Assembly: GCF_013409425.1 (NCBI RefSeq)
Contig: NZ_JACCAC010000001.1
Coordinates: 1,674,001-1,738,000, forward strand
DNA: 64,000 nucleotides
Origin: Nocardioides perillae
GTDB taxonomy: Bacteria; Actinomycetota; Actinomycetes; Propionibacteriales; Nocardioidaceae
Direction: 5' to 3'
Shown here: piece by piece, positions 42,812 through 50,724 of the stretch
Layout of the letters: every line of letters begins with the position of its first letter
Numbering within the stretch: position 1 is the stretch's first letter
Translations under genes and position numbers: made by a program
Notes under the pieces: model-generated
Database searches by the model: none
Told to the model about the DNA's origin: nothing
The model's input: the letters and a program-made list of their open reading frames with translations, nothing else

Positions 42812-43795
42812 TCAGGCCGCCCAGTCGCACCCGCAGCGCGGGTGCAGCGGCCAGCGCCGCGGCGTGAGGTCGAGCCGGTCGTCGACCTCGACGGTCGCCG
42901 ACCAGGTCTGCGGTCGCCGCCCGTCGACCCAGCGCAGGAGGTCAGCGGCCGCGAGGCCGAGCGCGACGGCGACCAGCGTCGGGTCGCCCGGCGCGGGCGC
43001 CACCGTGTCGCCGCGCACGGTCGCGCGGGCGCGGCTCAGCTGCAGGTCGACCAGCGGCGCCGCGGGATCCTGGTCGGCCCGGGCGGCGGAGAGGCAGCGC
43101 ACGCAGGCCGACTCGCCCGGGGCGGTGAACGGGCCCACGCGCGCCCCGCCCCGCGGCGTGGCGACCACGTGGAGGTGCGGTGTCGCCGTGCGCAGCAGGT
43201 CGTCGGCGGCCTCGGGCCGGTCGAGCAGCACCCACGCCGCCGGGGCCGCCCCACCGCCGGTCCGGCGTCGGGGCTCCGGGTCGGTCCACGGGACGAGCCC
43301 GGCGTTCGCGAGCAGCGGGGCGACGCGAGCACACCAGTCGGCCCGCCCGGCGACCCCGACCGCCAGTGAGCGCCGCCGGGCGAGCAGCGTCGGGGCGGCC
43401 TCGCCGTGCACGGCGTACGCCGCGGCGACAGCGGCCCGCGCCGGCTCGCCTCCCTCACTCGCCGCACCGACCGCGCCTCCTGCGGCCGTGAGGTCGCGCC
43501 GCAACGACGCGGCCGGCACGACGAGTCGCTCCTCGCGCAGGCGCCGCCACACCAGGTCGTGGCGGCCCGGCGTCCGCACGGCACCGCTCGTGCCCAGCCG
43601 GTCGAGCAGGCCGCGTACGGCGTCACGGGCGCCCACCACGACCGCCCGGTCGCCTGTGCCGACCTGCACGTGGTCGGGCGGGCGGCGGACGACGGCGACC
43701 CCCGGGGCGAGGACCCACACCACCGGGTCGGGGTCGCGCCCCGCCGCGGCCGGGGCGGACGGCACGGGGCCGGGATCGAGGCGACGGCTGCTCAC
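42812..43795 (-). CDS. TOMM cyclodehydratase-like/ThiF-type protein, orphan
   Basis: A 327-residue protein. The C-terminal half has VGPFTAPGESACVRCL, DLQLSRARATVRGD and the end HPRCGCDW. The cysteine set CVRC...CGC matches zinc ligands of ThiF/TOMM precursor-binding (cyclodehydratase C-like) proteins. The N-terminal half is a degenerate winged-helix/peptide-binding part. No azoline-peptide precursor, YcaO or dehydrogenase gene is adjacent. It holds the place of Rv3196 in the conserved block, so it is probably a housekeeping relative. GTG at 43795 chosen; upstream starts are possible. Confidence 0.6.
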   Translation of the reverse strand: MSSRRLDPGPVPSAPAAAGRDPDPVVWVLAPGVAVVRRPPDHVQVGTGDRAVVVGARDAVRGLLDRLGTSGAVRTPGRHDLVWRRLREERLVVPAASLRRDLTAAGGAVGAASEGGEPARAAVAAAYAVHGEAAPTLLARRRSLAVGVAGRADWCARVAPLLANAGLVPWTDPEPRRRTGGGAAPAAWVLLDRPEAADDLLRTATPHLHVVATPRGGARVGPFTAPGESACVRCLSAARADQDPAAPLVDLQLSRARATVRGDTVAPAPGDPTLVAVALGLAAADLLRWVDGRRPQTWSATVEVDDRLDLTPRRWPLHPRCGCDWAA

Positions 43796-43951
43796 CCCGC
43801 GAGGGTGCCACCGGCCGGCCGTCACCGTGGGCCGCTCTCCACAGCCCCGCACCCGCAGCGTCGGCGGCGTCGGCAGAGGCTGCGGTCCGGGCAGCGGCCG
43901 TGGTCCCCGGGCTGCGGCGTCGGCTGCGACGCCGTCGTCCGCGCCGACCAC

Positions 43952-43957
43952 TAGCCT
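43952..43957 (+). promoter_or_regulatory. Leaderless -10 box (TAGCCT)
   Basis: TAGCCT lies 6 nt before the ATG at 43964. Confidence 0.6.
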
Positions 43958-43963
43958 GCCGCC

Positions 43964-44782
43964 ATGGCTGCCAGCGCTGGGACCTCCGACCTCGACCTCA
44001 CCCACCTCCGGCTCGACCGGCCCGCGCCGGGCGTCGCGCGGCTGACCCTGGACAACCCGGGGCAACGCAACGCCATGTCGGCGGAGATGACCGCGAGCTG
44101 GGTGCGGGCGGTCGACGCGCTGCGTGGTGACCCCGAGGTGCGGGTCGTCGTCGTGACGGGGGAGGGCAAGGCCTTCTGCTCCGGCGGCGACACGTCCTGG
44201 TTGGCCAGCGAGCCGGGGGCGTCGGTCGACCGGCTGCGCACGCGGATGGTGGCGTTCTACCGCGCCTGGCTCTCGATCCGCAGCCTCGAGGTGCCGACCA
44301 TCGCCGCGCTCAACGGCGCGGCGATCGGTGCCGGGTTGTGCGTCGCGCTGGCCTGCGACGTGCGCCACGCCGCGGCCGGCGCGCGGCTGGGGGTGCCCTT
44401 CACCCGCCTCGGTCTGCACCCCGGGATGGCGGCGACCCACCTGCTGCCCGACGTGGTGGGCCCCGCCCGGGCCCGCGACCTGCTCCTGACCGGCCGCCTC
44501 GTCGACGCCGACGAGGCGCTGGGGCTCGGTCTCGTCTCCCGCGTGGTCGACCCCGCGGACTTCGAGGCGTCGGTGATCGAGACTGCCCAGCAGGTCGCCG
44601 GCGCCGCGCCGATCGCCACCCGGCTGACCAAGCTCGCGCTGCTGCAGGGTGGGCACGCCGACCTGGAGGCGGGGTTGCAGTGGGAGGCGATGGCGCAGCC
44701 GATCACCCTGGCGACGGCCGACCTGCAGGAGGGCATCGCCGCCGTGCAGCAGAAGCGGGCCCCGGTCTTCCGGGGGGAGTAG
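43964..44782 (+). CDS. Enoyl-CoA hydratase/isomerase family protein
   Basis: A 272-residue crotonase-fold protein. Key blocks are VARLTLDNPGQRNAMS, GEGKAFCSGGDTSWL (oxyanion hole 1), IAALNGAAIGAGLCVALACD (oxyanion hole 2) and LGLHPGMAATHLLPDVVG. The first catalytic Glu of classical hydratases falls in HPGMAATH, where Gly/Met occur, so the exact reaction is unclear. Leaderless start. Two hairpins follow the stop. Confidence 0.87.
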   Translation: MAASAGTSDLDLTHLRLDRPAPGVARLTLDNPGQRNAMSAEMTASWVRAVDALRGDPEVRVVVVTGEGKAFCSGGDTSWLASEPGASVDRLRTRMVAFYRAWLSIRSLEVPTIAALNGAAIGAGLCVALACDVRHAAAGARLGVPFTRLGLHPGMAATHLLPDVVGPARARDLLLTGRLVDADEALGLGLVSRVVDPADFEASVIETAQQVAGAAPIATRLTKLALLQGGHADLEAGLQWEAMAQPITLATADLQEGIAAVQQKRAPVFRGE

Positions 44783-44784
44783 CG

Positions 44785-44868
44785 GCCACCTCAGGTGGCA
44801 GCGGGCCCCCGGCTCGTCCCTGCGGCTGGGCTTCCCCTTCCCGACCGCAGCGGACCCGCCGGGGGCCC
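44785..44868. terminator. Hairpin cluster after the enoyl-CoA hydratase gene
   Basis: A 6-bp stem with a 3-nt loop (44785-44799) directly follows the stop. A larger structure has 10-bp arms (44803-44812 with 44859-44868) enclosing an inner CTGCGG/CCGCAG stem. The remaining 230 bases to the next gene show only several GTGGAC repeats (about 44920-44985) and no ORF I would support. Confidence 0.55.
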
Positions 44869-45101
44869 TCTGGGCAGCAACCTAGGAGCGTCGGGCGCGC
44901 GGGTCAACGCCTGTCTGTCCACCCCTGTGGACAGGGCTGTGGACAACGTGTGGACCCAGGCACGACGACGGTGGACAGGGGTCCGCAGGTGGGGGACCGG
45001 GCTGTGCACGACACGCCCGGGCGGTGTCACCGCCCCACCGGTGACCAGCCAGGATGGGCGGGCACGGGCTGTGGAGGAGAAGTCGTCGGGAGGAGCACGG
45101 C

Positions 45102-46169
45102 GTGTCGTACGACGCGGGTCCGGTGGCAGCGCTGCGCCGCATCGCGTTCCTGCTGGAGCGGGCGCGCGAGGACACCTACAAGGTCAAGGCCTACCGGGCG
45201 GCGGCGGCGACCCTGCTCCCGCTGCCCGCGGACGAGGTCGCCGCCCGGGTCGACGCGGGCACGCTCACCGAGCTGCCCGGGGTCGGTGCCAGCACCGCGA
45301 AGGTCGTCGCGGCGGCGGTGCGCGGGGAGGTGCCCGAGCGGCTGGCCCGGCTCGAGGCCGAGCAGGCAGGCCCGCTCGTCGAGGGTGGGCGCGCCCACCG
45401 CGCGGCGCTGCGCGGCGACTGCCACAGCCACTCCGACTGGTCCGACGGCGGCTCGCCGATCGAGGAGATGGCCTTCACCGCCATCGAGCTGGGCCACGAC
45501 TACCTCGTGCTCACCGACCACTCGCCCCGCCTCAAGGTCGCTCGCGGGCTCTCGGCCGAGCGCCTCGCGCGCCAGCTCGACGTCGTCGACGCGGTCAACG
45601 CCCACCTCGTGGCCCGCGCCGACGCCGGCCCGGGGGAGGGCTTCACCCTGCTGAAGGGCATCGAGGTCGACATCCTCGACGACGGCGGGCTCGACCAGAG
45701 CGACGAGATGCTGGCGCGTCTCGACCTCCGCGTCGCCAGCGTGCACTCCAAGCTGCAGATGGAGCGTGCCGCGATGACGCGGCGGATGGTCGCGGCCGTG
45801 CGGCACCCGCGCACCAACGTGCTGGGCCACTGCACGGGCCGGCTGGTCACGGGCGGGCGCGGCACCCGGGCCGAGTCGTCCTTCGACGCCCGCGCGGTCT
45901 TCGAGGCGTGCGCCGAGAGCGGCACCGCGGTGGAGATCAACTCGCGGCCCGAGCGGCGCGACCCGCCGACCCGGCTGCTCGAGCTGGCGCGCGACGTGGG
46001 CTGCCTCTTCTCGATCGACAGCGACGCCCACGCCCCCGGCCAGCTCGACTTCCTCGACCACGGCTGCGAGCGTGCGGAGGCGGCGGGCATCGAGCCCGAC
46101 CGCATCGTCAACACCTGGCCGCGCGACAGGTTGCTCGCGTGGGCCGCGGGGGACACCTCCGTCCGCTAG
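45102..46169 (+). CDS. PHP-domain protein with PolX-like N-terminus
   Basis: A 355-residue protein. Residues 1-~90 resemble the N-terminal helical domain of family X polymerases (FLLERAREDTYKVKAYRAAA) including a helix-hairpin-helix ELPGVGASTAKVV. Residues ~110-350 are a PHP phosphoesterase: GDCHSHSDWSDGG, LVLTDHSPRL, GIEVDIL, ASVHSKLQ, LGHCTGRL, IDSDAHAPGQ. The nucleotidyltransferase core of PolX is absent. PolX-type PHP modules trim 3'-phosphates or 3' ends of DNA; here that would act without a polymerase. GTG at 45102 follows GGGAGGA. Confidence 0.85.
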   Translation: MSYDAGPVAALRRIAFLLERAREDTYKVKAYRAAAATLLPLPADEVAARVDAGTLTELPGVGASTAKVVAAAVRGEVPERLARLEAEQAGPLVEGGRAHRAALRGDCHSHSDWSDGGSPIEEMAFTAIELGHDYLVLTDHSPRLKVARGLSAERLARQLDVVDAVNAHLVARADAGPGEGFTLLKGIEVDILDDGGLDQSDEMLARLDLRVASVHSKLQMERAAMTRRMVAAVRHPRTNVLGHCTGRLVTGGRGTRAESSFDARAVFEACAESGTAVEINSRPERRDPPTRLLELARDVGCLFSIDSDAHAPGQLDFLDHGCERAEAAGIEPDRIVNTWPRDRLLAWAAGDTSVR

Positions 46170-46172
46170 CGT
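46167..46172 (+). promoter_or_regulatory. Leaderless -10 box (TAGCGT) containing the upstream stop
   Basis: TAGCGT lies 7 nt before the GTG at 46180; its TAG is the stop of the PHP gene. Confidence 0.55.
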
Positions 46173-46179
46173 GCGGAGG

Positions 46180-46779
46180 GTGGCGGTCGCGGACGCGGGT
46201 GAGGACGCGGTCCCCCCTGCCCGAGGCCCGCTGCCGGCCAGTCCCCGGGTGGAGGTACGCCGCTCGTCGCGACGCCGCCGCACGGTCTCGGCGTACCGCG
46301 ACGGGGACACCGTCGTCGTGCTGGTCCCCGCGAGCCTGAGCCGGCGCCAGGAGGCCGACTGGGTGGCGCGGATGGTCGCGCGGCTGCAGCGCGCGGAGGC
46401 ACGGCGCAGCCCGAGCGACGCCGACCTGCTGGCGCGGGCGCTGCACCTGAACGACACCTACCTCGGCGGCCTGGCCGTCCCCGACTCGGTGCGGTGGGTC
46501 GACAACCAGCGAGCGCGGTGGGGGTCCTGCACCCCCGGGGACCGCTCGATCCGGCTCTCGAGCCGGCTGCGCGGGATGCCCACCTGGGTCGTCGACTACG
46601 TGCTGGTGCACGAGCTCGCCCACCTGCTCGAGCCTGGGCACGACGCGAAGTTCTGGTCGTGGGTCGAGCGCTATCCCCGCGCGGAGCGCGCCCGGGGCTA
46701 CCTGCTCGGCTGGTCGGCCGCGGCCGACGTCGAGCCCCCGGCCAGCGAGGCCGACGCGCCGGGGACCGACACGCCCTGA
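46180..46779 (+). CDS. YgjP-like zinc metallopeptidase
   Basis: A 199-residue protein of the YgjP/SprT-like group. VHELAHLLEPGHDAKFW supplies the HExxH zinc site with the third His in the xxGH segment. RWVDNQRARWGSC is the conserved RWGSC block. GTG at 46180 fits the leaderless -10; GTG at 46171 is in frame and possible. The last 82 bases overlap the end of the convergent Nudix gene. Confidence 0.85.
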   Translation: MAVADAGEDAVPPARGPLPASPRVEVRRSSRRRRTVSAYRDGDTVVVLVPASLSRRQEADWVARMVARLQRAEARRSPSDADLLARALHLNDTYLGGLAVPDSVRWVDNQRARWGSCTPGDRSIRLSSRLRGMPTWVVDYVLVHELAHLLEPGHDAKFWSWVERYPRAERARGYLLGWSAAADVEPPASEADAPGTDTP

Positions 46780-47342
46780 GCCGGCGCGAGCGTCGCGAGC
46801 CGCTCGCGGGCCAGCGCCACCAGCTCGACGAGGTCGGGGTCGGGGTCGGGCAGCGCGTCGACCGGCCACCACCGCACGTCGAGGCTCTCCTCGCTCACGA
46901 CGTGCTCGTCGGCCTCGGGACCGTGCTCCGCCACCGCGGCGAAGCGCACGTCGAGGTGGTGCACGCCGCCGGCACCGCCGCAGAAGGGGACGGCGTGCTC
47001 GCTGAGCTGCACCGGCTGCGGGTCGAGCCGCAGCCCGACGAGGCCGGACTCCTCCGCTGCCTCCCGCGCCGCCGCGCCGGCGAGGGAGCGGTCGCCCTCT
47101 TCGCAGTGCCCGCCGACCTGGAACCAGCGCCGTGCCTTGGCGTGCAGCGTCAGCAGCACCCAGGCGCCGTCGGGGGAGAGGACGGCGGTGCTGGCCGTCA
47201 GGTGGTCGGGCCGGCAGCCGCGCTCGACCCCGTCGGGGTGCTCGCGCAGGTGGGCGGTGAAGCGGGCGCGCAGCGCCTCCTGCGCGGGCGAGGGGGCCGC
47301 CCAGCCGTCGAGGGTGTGCAGCGCGTCGGCGTGCAGGCTCAC
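46698..47342 (-). CDS. Nudix hydrolase
   Basis: A 214-residue Nudix protein. The box is VGGHCEEGDRSLAGAAAREA followed by AEESGL (GX5EX7REUXEEXG with one substitution at the first Glu region). WFQVGGHCE and ALHTLDGW match actinobacterial Nudix proteins next to DUF2342 proteases. GTG at 47342 overlaps the protease stop by GTGA, so they are coupled. The last ~25 residues (SVPGASASLAGGSTS) are antisense to the YgjP-like gene, an unusual 3' overlap. Confidence 0.85.
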   Translation of the reverse strand: MSLHADALHTLDGWAAPSPAQEALRARFTAHLREHPDGVERGCRPDHLTASTAVLSPDGAWVLLTLHAKARRWFQVGGHCEEGDRSLAGAAAREAAEESGLVGLRLDPQPVQLSEHAVPFCGGAGGVHHLDVRFAAVAEHGPEADEHVVSEESLDVRWWPVDALPDPDPDLVELVALARERLATLAPAQGVSVPGASASLAGGSTSAAADQPSR

Positions 47343-48802
47343 GCCGGCCGGTCGCCGGCGTCCCCGCCGTCGTCCTCGGCCTCGCCGTCGGTGCTCCCCT
47401 CGGTGCCCCCGTCCGGGCCTCCGTCGCTGCCCCCGTCGCTGCCCCCGTCGCTGCCCCCGTCGGTGCCCGGGGCCTCGCCGGAGAGCAGCCGCTGCAGCTC
47501 GGCGTCGAACTCGTCCTCGCTCAGCGCGTCGGGCGCGGCGGCGTCCTCGCGGAAGCCGAGGGGGTCGTCGAGGTCGGCCGCGGTGGGCAGCAGGTCGGGG
47601 TGGGTCCACACCCCGTCGCGGGCCTCGGCGCCCTGCCGGGTGCGCAGCGAGCCCCACAGGGTGGAGGCGTCGCGCAGACGGCGGGGGCGCAGCTCGAGGC
47701 CGACCAGGGAGGCGAAGGTCTGCTCGGCGGGGCCGCCGGCCGCGCGGCGTCGGCGCACCGCCTCCTGCAGCTTCGCGGCCGCCGGCATCCGCTCGGCCGT
47801 CGCCTGGCCGACGACCTCGTCGACCCAGCCCTCGACGAGCGCGAGCGTCACCTCGAGGCGCTGCAGCGCGGCCAGCTGGGCGGGGGACTGGGCGAGGTCG
47901 AAGAGCCCGCCCTCCATCGCCGACTGCAGGGCGGCGGGGTCCATTGGGTTGAGCCCGCGCACCTGCTCCTCGAGGCCGCTGACGTCGATCTCGATGCCGC
48001 GGGCGTAGTCGGTGACGGCGCCCAGGAGGTGCTCGCGCAGCCACGGGACGTGGGCGAAGAGCCGCTGGTGGGCGGCCTCGCGGAGCGCGAGGTAGAGCAG
48101 CACGTCGTCGGCGGTGACGTCGAGGCCGTCGGCGAAGTCGGCGATGTTGGCCGGCACCAGCGCGGCGACCCCGTCAGGGCCGAGGGGGAGGCCCACGTCG
48201 CTGGCGGTGAGCACCTCGCCCGCGAGCGCCCCGAGGCCCTGACCGACCTGCGTCGCGACCATCGCGCCCGTGGCGCGACCCAGGATGTCGAGCACGGGTC
48301 CGGCCATCGCGCGCGCCTCCTCGGGCAGCGCGTCGGCCAGCGCACCGGTGGCCTGCGCGGCGATCGGCTCGACCAGGCCCTTCCAGACCTGGGTCGTCGA
48401 GGTGACCCACTCGGCGCGCGACCAGGCGGCAGTGGTGGTGACGCCGGAGGGGAAGCCGGTGGCGGTGTCGAGCCAGTGGTCGGCGAGGCGCACCGCGTCG
48501 GCGACGGCGTCCCTCTGCTTCTGCGTCGGCGAGGGGTCGGGCTCCTGCGCGACGGCCTTGCGGGCGACGTCGAGGGCCAGGGTCCAGTTGACCGGCCCCT
48601 CGTGGGGGGCGAAGAGGTGCTGCACCTGCCCCATCAGCGCGGCCAGGTCGGGCATCCCCGGGATGCCGCCCGGGGCACTTGGGACCCCGAAGCCGCCGAC
48701 ACCGCCGGCGCCCCCCGACAGGTTGCGGAAGAGCTGCTCGAAGGGCGTGCCCTCGAACGGGTTCTGCCCGTCCCCGGGCCGGTCCGCGGCGTCGTCGCTC
48801 AT
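47339..48802 (-). CDS. DUF2342 zinc-dependent metalloprotease-like protein
   Basis: A 487-residue protein of the family annotated zinc-dependent metalloprotease or F420-biosynthesis-associated (DUF2342; Rv3195-like). REAAHQRLFAHVPWL stands where the H-x-x-x-H of the site is expected. Other marks are EGWVDEVV and VGLELRPRRLRDA. The N-terminus (NPFEGTPFEQLF) and the acidic Gly/Ser/Asp tail look disordered. ATG at 48802 is chosen: TACCGT lies 7 nt upstream in the leaderless arrangement; GTG at 48811 is the alternative. Function not established. Confidence 0.82.
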   Translation of the reverse strand: MSDDAADRPGDGQNPFEGTPFEQLFRNLSGGAGGVGGFGVPSAPGGIPGMPDLAALMGQVQHLFAPHEGPVNWTLALDVARKAVAQEPDPSPTQKQRDAVADAVRLADHWLDTATGFPSGVTTTAAWSRAEWVTSTTQVWKGLVEPIAAQATGALADALPEEARAMAGPVLDILGRATGAMVATQVGQGLGALAGEVLTASDVGLPLGPDGVAALVPANIADFADGLDVTADDVLLYLALREAAHQRLFAHVPWLREHLLGAVTDYARGIEIDVSGLEEQVRGLNPMDPAALQSAMEGGLFDLAQSPAQLAALQRLEVTLALVEGWVDEVVGQATAERMPAAAKLQEAVRRRRAAGGPAEQTFASLVGLELRPRRLRDASTLWGSLRTRQGAEARDGVWTHPDLLPTAADLDDPLGFREDAAAPDALSEDEFDAELQRLLSGEAPGTDGGSDGGSDGGSDGGPDGGTEGSTDGEAEDDGGDAGDRPA

Positions 48803-48809
48803 GGGGTCC

Positions 48810-48815
48810 ACGGTA
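48810..48815 (-). promoter_or_regulatory. Leaderless -10 box (TACCGT)
   Basis: On the minus strand TACCGT lies 7 nt before the ATG at 48802, and decides that start over the upstream GTG. Confidence 0.5.
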
Positions 48816-48827
48816 CTGCCGGCGCAC

Positions 48828-48833
48828 TAGGGT
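48828..48833 (+). promoter_or_regulatory. Leaderless -10 box (TAGGGT)
   Basis: TAGGGT lies 6 nt before the GTG at 48840; back to back with the minus-strand box at 48810-48815. Confidence 0.6.
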
Positions 48834-48839
48834 GGCGGC

Positions 48840-49277
48840 GTGGCCGCCGACCTGCACCCCGCCGTACGCCTCGTGGACCTGCGGGAGACCCCGCTCGACG
48901 TCGCCGAGGTGGTCGGGGCCCTCGACGACGACGCCTCCGGCGGTCTGGTGCTCTTCGTCGGCCGGGTGCGTGACCACGACGCCGGCAAGGGCGTGGTGGG
49001 CCTCGACTACTCCGCCCACCCGGCCGCCCTCGACCGGCTCCGCGACGTCTGCGGGCGGGTGGCCGAGGAGCACGACGTGCAGGGCGTCGCCGCGGTCCAC
49101 CGCGTCGGGAGCCTCGGGATCGGCGACGTCGCCGTGGTCGTGGCGACCACCGCCGGCCACCGCGGCGAGGCGTTCACCGCCTCGCGCGCCCTCATCGACA
49201 CCCTCAAGGCCGAGGTGCCGATCTGGAAGCACCAGCGCTTCGGCGACGGCACGGAGGAGTGGGTGGGCACGCCCTGA
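48840..49277 (+). CDS. moaE: Molybdopterin synthase catalytic subunit MoaE
   Basis: A 145-residue protein matching MoaE. LFVGRVRDHDAGKGVVGLDY, HRVGSLGIGDVAVVV and VPIWKHQRFGDGTEEWVG hold the conserved Arg, His and the catalytic Lys (WKHQ). It forms molybdopterin synthase with thiocarboxylated MoaD; no moaD is next to it. The sulfur is loaded by MoeZ-type enzymes (26943). Leaderless start. Confidence 0.94.
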   Translation: MAADLHPAVRLVDLRETPLDVAEVVGALDDDASGGLVLFVGRVRDHDAGKGVVGLDYSAHPAALDRLRDVCGRVAEEHDVQGVAAVHRVGSLGIGDVAVVVATTAGHRGEAFTASRALIDTLKAEVPIWKHQRFGDGTEEWVGTP

Positions 49278-49331
49278 GCGCGCGCTCCGGCGTGGCGGCG
49301 CCGCGACCTCCGGCGCGCGCCGCACACTGCG

Positions 49332-49577
49332 GTGGTGGAGATCCTGCTGTGGCTGGTGCCCCCCGCCGCCGTGACGGCTGCGGCGATGGCGTGGGCCGGG
49401 TGGTCGGGCCGCAAAGGTCGCGACGAGGTCGACCGCGAGGCCGCGCTCGCCCGGATGGCTGCCGCGCTCTCGCAGGAGCCGCCCGCGCGGGCCACCGGCG
49501 TGGCGCGGCCGCGCGACCGCAGCACCGGCATCGCGGTGCGCCCGTCGCGACGCGCCCCCGGCGCCGGTCCGCGCTGA
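49332..49577 (+). CDS. Small single-pass membrane protein, unknown function
   Basis: An 81-residue protein with one N-terminal membrane span (ILLWLVPPAAVTAAAMAWAG) and a basic, Pro/Arg-rich cytoplasmic tail. GTG at 49332 or 49335. Its place before the PDZ-S16 protease seems conserved in relatives, but no function is known. Confidence 0.6.
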   Translation: MVEILLWLVPPAAVTAAAMAWAGWSGRKGRDEVDREAALARMAAALSQEPPARATGVARPRDRSTGIAVRPSRRAPGAGPR

Positions 49578-49623
49578 CCCGGCCCCCGGCCCGGACCCTT
49601 CTCCGGGGTGAGAGGCTGGGGCC

Positions 49624-50724
49624 ATGACGGGCGCCACCGAGGTCGACGCCGGTGCTGACGCGCCCGCCGGACGACCGAGCCAGCGCACGGTGGCGGGCCT
49701 CGTGGCCGTGCCCCTGCTGCTGGTGCTGTGGCTGGCGGCTGCGCTGCTGCCCGTGCCGTTCGTGACCTACGAGCCCGGCCTGACCCTCGACGTCCTCGCC
49801 TCCGACGACGGCCGCGAGCGCATCCAGGTGCAGGGCGCGCGGACCTACCGCACCGACGGCGAGCTGCGGATGACGACGGTCTACGTCACCCAGCCGCGCG
49901 CGCGGGTCAACCTGTTCTCCGCGATGGGCGCCTGGCTCGACGACGAGCGGGCGGTCTACCCCTACGACGCCGTCTACGACGAGGACGAGACCGCCGAGGA
50001 GACCCGGCGGGAGTCGTCGGTGCAGATGGTCTCCTCGCAGGACGCCGCCACCGCCGCGGCGCTGCGCGAGCTCGGCTACGACGTCACGCCGGTCGTCGAG
50101 GTGCTCAACGTGACCGAGGGCCTGCCGGCCGAGGGGCGGCTGCAGGTGCGCGACGTCATCGAGGCCGTCGACGGCCAGGAGATCTCCTCGGCTGAGCAGG
50201 TCGGGCAGGTGGTGCGCGCCGCGGGTGCCGGCACCCCGGTGGAGTTCGAGGTGCGCCGCGACGGCCGGGAGCGCACGGTCACCGTCGAGCCTGAGGCGAC
50301 CGAGGACGGCCCGCTGGTCGGCATCCTCCCCGGACCGGGCTACCGCTTCCCCTTCCAGGTCGACGTGGAGGTGCCCGACAGCATCGGCGGGCCGAGCGCC
50401 GGGCTGATGTTCTCGCTGGCGATCTACGACACCCTCACGCCGGGCTCGCTGACTGGCGGCCGCGTCGTCGCCGGCACCGGCACCGTCGACGCGCAGGGCG
50501 ACGTGGGGCCCATCGGCGGCATCGCGCAGAAGATCCCCGCCGCCCGCGACGCCGGCGCCGGGCTCTTCCTCGTGCCGCCCGACAACTGCGCCGAGGCGCT
50601 GCGCGCGCCCCGCGGCGACGTGCGGCTCGTGCGCGCCGAGACCATGCACGACGCGCGGCTCGCGATCGAGGCGTGGGTCGAGGACCCCGACGCCGAGCTG
50701 CCCGCGTGCACCGAGGAGGGCTGA
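49624..50724 (+). CDS. YlbL-like membrane PDZ-Lon (S16) protease
   Basis: A 366-residue protein. One N-terminal membrane anchor (GLVAVPLLLVLWLAAALLPV) places the rest outside. Residues ~155-225 form a PDZ domain (EGRLQVRDVIEAVDGQE). The C-terminal S16 domain has the catalytic Ser in GGPSAGLMFSL (~residue 257) and Lys in QKIPAARDAG (~300), the Lon dyad. There is no ATPase, as in YlbL/Rv3194c. It ends in a TGATG overlap with the next gene. Confidence 0.92.
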   Translation: MTGATEVDAGADAPAGRPSQRTVAGLVAVPLLLVLWLAAALLPVPFVTYEPGLTLDVLASDDGRERIQVQGARTYRTDGELRMTTVYVTQPRARVNLFSAMGAWLDDERAVYPYDAVYDEDETAEETRRESSVQMVSSQDAATAAALRELGYDVTPVVEVLNVTEGLPAEGRLQVRDVIEAVDGQEISSAEQVGQVVRAAGAGTPVEFEVRRDGRERTVTVEPEATEDGPLVGILPGPGYRFPFQVDVEVPDSIGGPSAGLMFSLAIYDTLTPGSLTGGRVVAGTGTVDAQGDVGPIGGIAQKIPAARDAGAGLFLVPPDNCAEALRAPRGDVRLVRAETMHDARLAIEAWVEDPDAELPACTEEG

